A DNA stretch of 64,000 bases from Candidatus Formimonas warabiya (GTDB taxonomy: Bacteria; Bacillota; Dehalobacteriia; Dehalobacteriales; Dehalobacteriaceae). A model generated the notes under the pieces. That model was not told the origin of the DNA and ran no database searches. It saw only the letters and a list, made by a program, of their open reading frames with translations. A program made the translations under genes and the position numbers. The stretch spans positions 4,166,903 to 4,230,902 of the forward strand of contig NZ_CP017634.1 of assembly GCF_002777255.1 (NCBI RefSeq), written 5' to 3'. Of the stretch, positions 58,725-64,000 are shown piece after piece (the first letter of the stretch is position 1; the number at the start of each line of letters is the position of its first letter).

Positions 58725-58772
58725 TCTGACATTTCCACAGTCTATGACATTTCAATTCTGCAGCTAAAAGAA

Positions 58773-58806
58773 AAATCCGGGTGAATTCTCCACCCGGATT
58801 TTTTGT
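58773..58806. terminator. Bidirectional terminator between MFS and stalk-domain genes
   Basis: AAATCCGGGTG-AATTCTC-CACCCGGATTT has an 11-bp perfect stem, with AA and TTTT runs at both ends. Confidence 0.92.
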
Positions 58807-58836
58807 TGGTCATGTTGTAAAGCGATGCTTGGCAGG

Positions 58837-60306
58837 CTATTTTTTTAAAGTTATTGTGCCGGAGTCAGAATCCCAGGTTATCGTGTAGCCTAATTTTTCA
58901 AATTCTTTTATGTAAACGTAAATAGATCCATCACGAATGGTACCGCTGAGATAAATTCTTTCTCCATTTTGCTCTACAAAGGCCTGCTGTTTTTTACTGT
59001 CCCATCCGATCTTTTCCTGAAAGGCTTCCGCAACCTGTCTTAAGGGAACAATGGTGCGATTGTTAATGATGGTTGTGTCAATTTCACCGGAATCTGTAGA
59101 CAATCCCTGGGTCAATGTGTAATAACCGTACTCAGGCTCTATATCCATCTCCTTAGGTAACTTTGACATCCAATCCGTAAATGTCATGATATCTTCAGCA
59201 GCGGGTACCGGTACATCAAAGGTAGAAGATTTTGCCGTCCGGTCATTCATCTTAAAAGAGAAGGTAAAGGCACTATCCGGTTGTTCGGGAACCTGAAAAT
59301 CCCAAAATGCGTCTATTTGGGTATCATATTTATTCGAACCGGATTTTTCCAAAATTACGGTTATTTTTGAATCTCCAAACATTTCGTGTATGGATTGGGC
59401 TGTCTCGTTTTGTGTCGCTTCAAATTGCGTGATTAGTTCGGGACCGGTCATTTTAATTTGCGTTGCGGTATCGTCAATAGTTTGGATATATACATCTCTT
59501 TCTTGAGGATCTAACCCTAACATCATCAGTTCTTCGTCATCTAAATCCTGGATGGTGGTTTTAATAGTGGTTGCTAATTTATCCACATTTTCTACGGAGT
59601 AAACCAGCAAGGGTTTGACTACGTCGACGATGTTATCGGCAGTTAGTGAGATGACGAATTTATTCCCCTGTTTTTTGACGATCCCTGTTTCATATTGGTC
59701 AAAAGCATTCATAAAGGCCGCCATTATTTTTTGATATAGTTCCTGTTGTTTTTTCATTTTTTCCACGTCCCAAATATTCTCCAGGGACTTGGTTTGGGCC
59801 AGGGAAGCATCATTTCCCAGCAAATTCAATAGTTCCTGCTCTGAAATGCTTAAATACTTTTTGTCTTCAAAAACGGTGAAATCCTGAGAGTCTTCTTCGA
59901 TGCCTAGTGCTTTAAAGAACTGTAACAGGTGATCAATTTTTATGTATATCATGTGGTCCTTGCTGAAAATCGATAAAATTTCCTGAGGGGCCAAGTCATC
60001 GCCAAGCTTGAAATACACCGTGGCAGTCATCAGTTGTTTTTCTGTGTCCACTTTCACGGAATAAGGAAAGGTAAGGTGCTTTAACAACTGGGGAAGAATG
60101 GATGAGGCAGGATCCTCATTATCGATCAATTCCTGAGGAAGTTGATCCATTTGAAATTGAATTTCTCCGGTGCTTTCATAAATTTTTAGCTGGGACGATT
60201 CCTTTTGTATCTGATAAAATTCTTTTTCCGCGGGACTGCACCCGGTAAAAAGCGCGACAGCTACGAGTAGCATCAACAGCAGTACTAAAAGTTTTCCTTG
60301 TTTCAT
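58837..60306 (-). CDS. Lipoprotein with C-terminal stalk (copper amine oxidase N-like) domain
   Basis: The protein has 489 residues; AAAAGGAGAAGTCGA precedes the ATG. The signal peptide KLLVLLLMLLVAVALFTGC ends in a lipobox. The middle (~40-370) is a largely helical and beta extracellular domain without known motifs. The last ~110 residues match the stalk or copper-amine-oxidase N-terminal domain: NNRTIVPLRQVAEAFQEKIGWDSKKQQAFVEQNGERIYL and EKLGYTITWDSDSGTITLKK (in parts). In Firmicutes such domains anchor surface proteins. The gene stands alone on the minus strand. Confidence 0.85.
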   Translation of the reverse strand: MKQGKLLVLLLMLLVAVALFTGCSPAEKEFYQIQKESSQLKIYESTGEIQFQMDQLPQELIDNEDPASSILPQLLKHLTFPYSVKVDTEKQLMTATVYFKLGDDLAPQEILSIFSKDHMIYIKIDHLLQFFKALGIEEDSQDFTVFEDKKYLSISEQELLNLLGNDASLAQTKSLENIWDVEKMKKQQELYQKIMAAFMNAFDQYETGIVKKQGNKFVISLTADNIVDVVKPLLVYSVENVDKLATTIKTTIQDLDDEELMMLGLDPQERDVYIQTIDDTATQIKMTGPELITQFEATQNETAQSIHEMFGDSKITVILEKSGSNKYDTQIDAFWDFQVPEQPDSAFTFSFKMNDRTAKSSTFDVPVPAAEDIMTFTDWMSKLPKEMDIEPEYGYYTLTQGLSTDSGEIDTTIINNRTIVPLRQVAEAFQEKIGWDSKKQQAFVEQNGERIYLSGTIRDGSIYVYIKEFEKLGYTITWDSDSGTITLKK

Positions 60307-60485
60307 TCGACTTCTCCTTTTAAATCTATAAGTATTTTTGGCTACATCTTAGCCAGTATAGATGTTATTAAATTACTATTCTGTGGATTTCGGTTAATTC
60401 CTTTTAAATTTGTCATTTTGTGCTGAAAGTCATAAATTTACAGTCCCCCAGTAAATTCCGTATTTTCAAAAAACTATTTCAGAAA

Positions 60486-60529
60486 TTGACGGGCTGTTTC
60501 CTCTATATTATAATAGTTCATAGGTGAAC
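60486..60529 (+). promoter_or_regulatory. Promoter and MarR operator
   Basis: TTGACG (60486-60491), 17 bases, TATAAT (60509-60514) is a near-consensus sigma-A promoter. GTTCA-TAGG-TGAAC (60516-60529) is a perfect dyad just downstream, at the transcription start. A MarR repressor bound there would block its own transcription. Confidence 0.8.
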
Positions 60530-60568
60530 AGTTCTAAAATAAACTATTTATTTAAGGTGGAATGGTAT

Positions 60569-61024
60569 ATGGATTACCGTGATGACCGTGTCAAACAGGC
60601 AGAAGATGTCGTACAATCTTTTATAAACATTAGTAGGACTATCACAAAACTTACTCAGCAAAACGCGGCAAGCTTAGGTCTAACTTTAGCCCAAATGGGA
60701 ATCTTAAATACGATTTCTTCTTTCCCGGGAATAACCCTTAAAGAGATAACTGCAAGGTTATGCCTTTCAAAAAGCACAGTAAGTGTCAGCATTGATGATC
60801 TTGTCAATAAAGGGTTAATTGAACGAACAACATCTGAAGAAGATCGGAGGGAAATTAATTTAAAAGTAACCTCAAGCGGTAAAGAATTATCAAGAAAATC
60901 CTGTGATAATGCCATATCTTATAAAGCTATGGTGTCGGTATTGGAAAAAATACCACAAACCGACATCCAATTTTTACTCGGAATACATAAGCAAATACTC
61001 ACTCATCTGGACACTTTTTGTTAG
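60569..61024 (+). CDS. MarR-family transcriptional regulator
   Basis: The protein has 151 residues from the ATG at 60569 (AAGGTGG upstream); the frame extends to 60524 without a ribosome site. The winged helix is LTLAQMGILNTISSFPGITLKEITARLCLSKSTVSVSIDDLVNKGLIER (family core, ~38-86), and the wing carries SEEDRREINLKVT. The helical ends form the dimer. A dyad at its promoter is the probable autoregulatory site. A membrane protein gene follows, separated by a palindromic repeat, and may be its regulated partner. Confidence 0.92.
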   Translation: MDYRDDRVKQAEDVVQSFINISRTITKLTQQNAASLGLTLAQMGILNTISSFPGITLKEITARLCLSKSTVSVSIDDLVNKGLIERTTSEEDRREINLKVTSSGKELSRKSCDNAISYKAMVSVLEKIPQTDIQFLLGIHKQILTHLDTFC

Positions 61025-61036
61025 TTTTCAATAGGC

Positions 61037-61120
61037 ATGTCATAGGGACAGGTACACTGACATAAGAGAATAAATTGGTATGCAAGATGGACTTTGTCAA
61101 GGGACCTGTCCCCGTGACAT
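61037..61120. repeat. Palindromic repeat, full-length copy
   Basis: ATGTCATAGGGACAGGTAC at the left and GGGACCTGTCCCCGTGACAT at the right. The interior ACTGACATAAGAGAATAAATTGG matches other full copies. It lies inside a probable MarR-membrane protein operon. Confidence 0.9.
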
Positions 61121-61141
61121 GATGACATGCAAGGGGAGAAT

Positions 61142-62005
61142 ATGATGATGTTTGTAAAGACATGTTTTGAGTTTTTATGGAAGGGTATCGCAATAGGCGC
61201 TTTAAATTTAATATCTCTGATGATCGGGGGAGCAGCTCTTAAAAGCCTTGGATTGACATTTCCGGAAGTTAAAAACGATCCCGCTTTTATTCTATTGATT
61301 ATGTTTTTATCCGGATTTATGATTTCTGTTATTGGCGGCATAATCGTCAAACATCTGAAATTGTCCAAATTAGGAACCTTCATGGCATTATTCTTAATGC
61401 TTTTTTTGAACTCCCTTACTCAAATGATGGAAGCATTGGTATTTGCACCAGGGATAGTGAGTTGGGATGTGGTTCCGGCGATATATGGTCAGCAGTGTAT
61501 CATGTATCTATTTATCAGCGCTGGTATTGCATTTTTATTCAGATTTGACAGCAGAATCAGGGAAGATTTTCGAACATACCGGAGAAGTTGGGCTGGATGG
61601 CTTTGGAGAATCCTGGCCGGGTCCGGCAGTTATGTGCTGTTCTATTATGTTTTTGGCAGCATTAATGCGATGTTATTTACCGGGGAATATTACCGGGCTC
61701 AAATTAATGGACTGCGGCTACCGAGCAGCTTTGAAATATTGACATTAGAACCGGTTCGAGGGATTCTATTAGTTCTGTCCGTCTTACCGGTTATCTTAAA
61801 TTTGCATGTTTCAATAAAAAAACGGATGATTATCGTTGGGACGGCACTTTTTATTATTGGGGGACTTCTGCCCATGATTCAGCAAATAAATACCTTACCG
61901 GCGGTGCTTCTAGTAGCTAGCACAGTTGAGATGTTTTTTCAGTTTTTTTTAACAGGTGTAGTTGCAACCTATATTCTGCTGTTTAAGCAAGCTGAAAAAG
62001 TATAA
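61142..62005 (+). CDS. Multi-pass membrane protein of unknown function
   Basis: The protein has 287 residues. Three ATGs (61142, 61145, 61148) follow GGGGAG; the first is listed. About eight hydrophobic segments are visible, including GIAIGALNLISLMIGGAAL, FILLIMFLSGFMISVIGGIIV, FMALFLMLFLNSL, IMYLFISAGIAFLF, LAGSGSYVLFYYVFG, ILLVLSVLPVILNLHV and FFLTGVVATYILLF. No transporter signature was recognised. Repeat elements bracket the gene on both sides. Regulation by the upstream MarR is possible. Confidence 0.6.
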   Translation: MMMFVKTCFEFLWKGIAIGALNLISLMIGGAALKSLGLTFPEVKNDPAFILLIMFLSGFMISVIGGIIVKHLKLSKLGTFMALFLMLFLNSLTQMMEALVFAPGIVSWDVVPAIYGQQCIMYLFISAGIAFLFRFDSRIREDFRTYRRSWAGWLWRILAGSGSYVLFYYVFGSINAMLFTGEYYRAQINGLRLPSSFEILTLEPVRGILLVLSVLPVILNLHVSIKKRMIIVGTALFIIGGLLPMIQQINTLPAVLLVASTVEMFFQFFLTGVVATYILLFKQAEKV

Positions 62006-62030
62006 AATCCCCGGGAACTGCATGTCTAAG

Positions 62031-62097
62031 CATGTCAGAGGCATGTCATGGGGACAGGTCCACTGACATATGTCAAGGGACCTGTCCCCATGACATG
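62031..62097. repeat. Palindromic repeat, short copy with 19-bp perfect stem
   Basis: ATGTCATGGGGACAGGTCC (62043-62061) pairs with GGACCTGTCCCCATGACAT (62078-62096) around 16 bases. A partial extra arm (CATGTCAGAGGC) lies at 62031-62042. An in-frame ORF runs from it into the MBL gene, but the gene's own ribosome site lies after it. Confidence 0.92.
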
Positions 62098-62131
62098 TTT
62101 CCCCGTAACATTTATGAGGAGTGATATAAAG

Positions 62132-62884
62132 ATGAAGATAGCTGATGGAATAGAGATGCTTGAAATACCGGCGCACCTGATGGCCGGGCCGGGTATTATT
62201 AATCCGGTACTCTTTTGGGACAAAGACGAGGTTGTGTTGGTAGATGCAGGATTCCCTCACCAGGTGCAGCAATTTCGCGACGCTTTCGCCAAAGCCGGTG
62301 TGCCCTTTGATCGGTTGAGCAGAGTCATTGTCACGCATGCCGATGCTGATCATGTGGGCGGCTTGGCCGGTATCTTGCATGATTCACCTCAAAAAATCAC
62401 CATATTTGCCCATGAAAAAGAAAGACCATATATTGAAGCGGAACTTCCCCCCATCCGGCTGGCCCAAATGGAAGCCCAGTTGAAAATACTGCCGGAGGAA
62501 CGGCGCCAACAGGTGGCAGTATTGTATGAAAGCCTGAAGGCTAATTATAAAAAATTAGGAGCAAACGTTGATGAAACGGTGGAAGACGGAGAACAACTTC
62601 CTTATTGCGGCGGGATTAAAGTCGTCTATACGCCTGGCCACACCCCCGGCCATATCTGCCTTTACCATCAGCGGAGTAAAACCTTGGTAGCGGGAGATGC
62701 CTTCAATGTGGAGGGAGGAGTGCTGGTACATGCTCCCGAGTTCACATGTCTGGACAAAGAACAATATGACAAATCCCTGAAAAAGCTTGCCATGTATGAT
62801 ATTGAAACAGTCCTTTGCTATCATGGCGGCCTTTACAGGGATCATCCCAACCGGTCCATTGCCGAATTAGCCGGAATAAATTAG
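62132..62884 (+). CDS. MBL-fold metallo-hydrolase
   Basis: The protein has 250 residues from the ATG at 62132, after GAGGAGTG. The frame is open upstream through the repeat (from 62048) but has no site there. The metal motif is THADADHVGGLAGI (~65-78), a variant of HxHxDH with Asp at the second His. VYTPGHTPGHICLYH carries the next His and LVAGDAF the bridging Asp; LCYHGG near the end the last His. Related enzymes are glyoxalase II-like hydrolases or flavodiiron-like oxidases without flavin domains. The substrate is unknown. Confidence 0.85.
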   Translation: MKIADGIEMLEIPAHLMAGPGIINPVLFWDKDEVVLVDAGFPHQVQQFRDAFAKAGVPFDRLSRVIVTHADADHVGGLAGILHDSPQKITIFAHEKERPYIEAELPPIRLAQMEAQLKILPEERRQQVAVLYESLKANYKKLGANVDETVEDGEQLPYCGGIKVVYTPGHTPGHICLYHQRSKTLVAGDAFNVEGGVLVHAPEFTCLDKEQYDKSLKKLAMYDIETVLCYHGGLYRDHPNRSIAELAGIN

Positions 62885-62951
62885 ATTCTATTCAAAAATT
62901 ATACTTCTTATGATGACAGAAGGCAAGGGGAGTTCCGATATTTGGCCCCAT

Positions 62952-63000
62952 GGCTTTCTGTTCATATTTGTGCAGACAGACGTGGGGCTATTTCCTATGC
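62952..63000. repeat. Second repeat family, copy 1
   Basis: GGCCCCATGGCTTTCTG, CATATTTGTGCAGACAGACGTG and CTATTTCCT match 63732-63779 (GGCCCCTTGGCTTTCTG, CATATTTGCGCAGACGGATGTG, CTGTTCCT) with scattered differences. It has no internal symmetry. It may be an old duplication or the remnant of a larger element. Confidence 0.65.
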
Positions 63001-63004
63001 ATAT

Positions 63005-63127
63005 CATGGGGACAGGTAGAGATTACTGAAAAAATCACTTTTTCTAAAATTAGTGCCCGCAAACCGGCATAACTTCGTTGCTATTATTATAAAAATGGCA
63101 CTTTTTCAGTAGTCTCGGACCTGTCCC
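63005..63127. repeat. Palindromic repeat with inserted internal element
   Basis: The outer arms are GGGACAGGT (63008-63017) and ACCTGTCCC (63119-63127). Inside, ACTGAAAAA (63025-63033) pairs with TTTTTCAGT (63102-63110), and TAGTGCC with GGCAC. The inside differs from the other copies, as if another palindromic element had entered or the two had recombined. Confidence 0.75.
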
Positions 63128-63184
63128 TTCAGTTAACACTTGACATCCAGGAAGGTGCTTTTCGGTTCGCCCATGTAAAATGTT

Positions 63185-63236
63185 CTTTACATTTGTTCAA
63201 AAATAGGTTACTATAAATGTAAAGATGTTTTTACAT
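63185..63236 (+). promoter_or_regulatory. Promoter with repeated TTTACATT operator sites
   Basis: TTTACA (63186-63191), 17 bases, TACTAT (63209-63214). CTTTACATTT (63185-63194) and AAATGTAAAG (63215-63224) are a perfect 10-bp inverted repeat covering both promoter elements, and a third copy TTTTACATT lies at ~63228. These are probable binding sites for the XRE protein encoded just downstream. Confidence 0.7.
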
Positions 63237-63255
63237 TGGATAAGGAGGATTTTTG

Positions 63256-63486
63256 ATGTCTTTATTTAAAAAACTGGGTTTTGAAAAAGGCGATGAACGA
63301 ATGGTTTATATTGGATTCTATTCCACTCGAATTGCCTGGGTATTTACCTCTGTGGTGCTGATGATTTGGTCATTGCAGGGCCTGCTAACTACGGATAATA
63401 TACCTGTTCAGTTTATCGTTTTTTCCAGCACCCAGGTTGTTTACTGGCTTTCTTACCTACATTACAGAAAGAAGCTGGGTAGCTAA
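63256..63486 (+). CDS. Small membrane protein paired with XRE regulator
   Basis: The protein has 76 residues; TAAGGAGG precedes the ATG at 63256. Two hydrophobic segments are seen (YIGFYSTRIAWVFTSVVLMIWSLQGLL and QFIVFSSTQVVYWLSYLHY). Its stop shares a base with the start of the XRE gene (TAATG). Similar small membrane protein plus XRE pairs are common in Firmicutes; the regulator usually responds to or controls its partner. No specific function is known. Confidence 0.75.
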   Translation: MSLFKKLGFEKGDERMVYIGFYSTRIAWVFTSVVLMIWSLQGLLTTDNIPVQFIVFSSTQVVYWLSYLHYRKKLGS

Positions 63487-63674
63487 TGGAAAACAAGTTA
63501 AAAGAATTGCGCTTAGGCCAAAATCTTACCCAGGAGGAACTTGCCCGGGCTCTAGATGTGACACGGCAAACAATCATTGCCATTGAAAATAATAAATATG
63601 ACCCTACTTTAAGACTGGCGCTAAAGATTGCTAAATTTTTTGGAACCTATGTTGAGAAAATCTTTAAGATCTAG
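63486..63674 (+). CDS. XRE-family transcriptional regulator (compact)
   Basis: The protein has 62 residues: a single Cro/C1-type helix-turn-helix. ELRLGQNLTQEELARALDVTRQTIIAIENNKYDPTLRLALKIAKFFG covers residues ~8-54. There is no sensor domain. It is coupled to the small membrane protein gene by a one-base overlap, and three TTTACATT sites at the operon promoter suggest autoregulation. Confidence 0.92.
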   Translation: MENKLKELRLGQNLTQEELARALDVTRQTIIAIENNKYDPTLRLALKIAKFFGTYVEKIFKI

Positions 63675-63682
63675 CATATGCA

Positions 63683-63727
63683 TATGTCAAGGGACCTGTC
63701 CCCATGACATGTGGTCCCCATGACATG
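63683..63727. repeat. Palindromic repeat, half copy with extra arm
   Basis: ATGTCAAGGGACCTGTCCCCATGACAT followed by GTGGTCCCCATGACATG. The second arm is repeated, as in the truncated copies at 31251 and 62031. Confidence 0.85.
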
Positions 63728-63731
63728 TGTC

Positions 63732-63779
63732 GGCCCCTTGGCTTTCTGCATATTTGCGCAGACGGATGTGCGCTGTTCC
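63732..63779. repeat. Second repeat family, copy 2
   Basis: This matches 62952-63000 in order and orientation; see that entry. Both copies lie next to a palindromic repeat, on opposite sides of the XRE pair. Confidence 0.65.
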
Positions 63780-63790
63780 TGTGAAATCAG

Positions 63791-64000
63791 TTATACCTGG
63801 ATCTGTGCCGGTTCTTCAGGCGGCTTGCCTTTGTTGCGCTTCTTGGCCCACCAGATATGGAGGCTTTCGAATAAGGAATAGAGGACAGGCAGTAAGACCA
63901 GGGTAATCAGGGTATGAAAAATCAAACCGAAAATCACTATTGTAGCCATGGGTGCTTCCAGATCAGACCCTTCGCTGAAAGCCAGGGCCAAGGGTGTGAG
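63791..64000 (-). CDS. RND efflux permease, C-terminal part (cut by window edge)
   Basis: Seventy residues are visible, reading in from the right edge: LTPLALAFSEGSDLEAPMATIVIFG then LIFHTLITLVLLPVLYSLFE (shown in two parts). This is the last membrane helix pair of AcrB/CusA/MdtB-type RND transporters (PLA-G-G-E-..PMA..VIGG--SS---L-VLP-LY). The short charged tail (KKRNKGKPPEEPAQIQV) is cytoplasmic. The rest of the pump lies outside the window, so its substrate class cannot be determined. Confidence 0.9.
   Translation of the reverse strand, partial: LTPLALAFSEGSDLEAPMATIVIFGLIFHTLITLVLLPVLYSLFESLHIWWAKKRNKGKPPEEPAQIQV

Larger units (their letters stand above)
62885..63255. other. Repeat-rich region ahead of XRE pair
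   Basis: About 370 non-coding bases: the first part (62950-63000) is similar to 63728-63775, then a palindromic repeat with an inserted internal element (63005-63127), then the promoter of the XRE pair. Confidence 0.6.

Noticed and set aside
62048-62131. N-terminal extension of the MBL-fold gene through the repeat
   Set aside because: The extension is repeat DNA in frame by chance; GAGGAGTG just before ATG 62132 marks the true start.
1-64000. CRISPR array
   Set aside because: Repeats in the window are dispersed palindromes with gene-sized gaps, not regularly spaced short repeats with unique spacers; no cas genes are seen.
1-64000. tRNA or rRNA genes
   Set aside because: No cloverleaf with GGTTCRA-type arms and no rRNA-like conserved blocks were seen on either strand.

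Overview
The window looks like the chromosome of an anaerobic, low-to-mid GC member of the Firmicutes, most likely a clostridial Peptococcaceae-type organism. This is inferred from strong Shine-Dalgarno sites with frequent GTG/TTG starts, Gram-positive style lipoproteins and two-component systems, a menaquinone prenyltransferase, a GcvT-like demethylase, tripartite tricarboxylate transport and a Nif11/NHLP-type RiPP cluster. No rRNA, tRNA, CRISPR array or intact transposase gene was seen.

Layout. (1) 1-4.8 kb: a tandem segmental duplication of a chemotaxis receptor, a flavin reductase and a nitroreductase; each copy has lost a different gene. (2) 4.8-8 kb: a PadR/membrane-protein pair and a DUF4153 membrane protein. 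(3) 8-12.4 kb: an SsuABC-like importer whose binding-protein gene is separated from the permease and ATPase by menA; a TetR regulator gene shares an operator-like motif with the binding-protein gene. (4) 12.5-17.1 kb: an EamA exporter, an MFS exporter, an M20 dipeptidase and a CBS protein. (5) 17.2-20.5 kb: a histidine-rich protein next to a sensor kinase with a histidine-rich N-terminus, its response regulator and a flavodoxin. (6) 20.6-26 kb: a PadR regulator with an FtsW/RodA-like protein, a second two-component system with an exported protein, and DUF441. (7) 26.4-31.1 kb: LysR, GcvT-like methyltransferase, SLC13 transporter and MerR. (8) 31.3-45.1 kb: a complete RiPP cluster. (9) 45.6-48.4 kb: AT-rich, damaged accessory genes. 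(10) 48.5-58.7 kb: a carboxylate-catabolism locus (LysR, AtuA-like, DUF4387, TctCBA, PrpF-like, aconitase-type large and small subunits, MFS). (11) 58.8-64 kb: a stalk-domain lipoprotein, MarR with a membrane protein, an MBL hydrolase, an XRE pair and the end of an RND pump.

The most interesting system is the RiPP cluster at 31.3-45.1 kb. It holds a large ATPase/BTAD regulator, a sigma-70-family factor of ECF type overlapping a zinc-ribbon protein, two Nif11-type precursors with nearly identical leaders and short CGHAC cores, a radical SAM/SPASM maturase, a LivK-like lipoprotein, an HlyD-like protein, a C39-peptidase ABC exporter and a second ABC protein. Three promoter regions (precursors, maturase, exporter operon) share TGTAATAM, exactly 14 bases, then CGTAYT. 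This is best explained as the recognition site of the cluster's own sigma factor.

A second theme is a palindromic repeat family (cores GGGGACAGGTCC and GGACCTGTCCCC) with about ten copies, dense at 58-64 kb. Copies abut or form the 3' ends of several genes and interrupt others, so they appear to have reshaped this chromosome.
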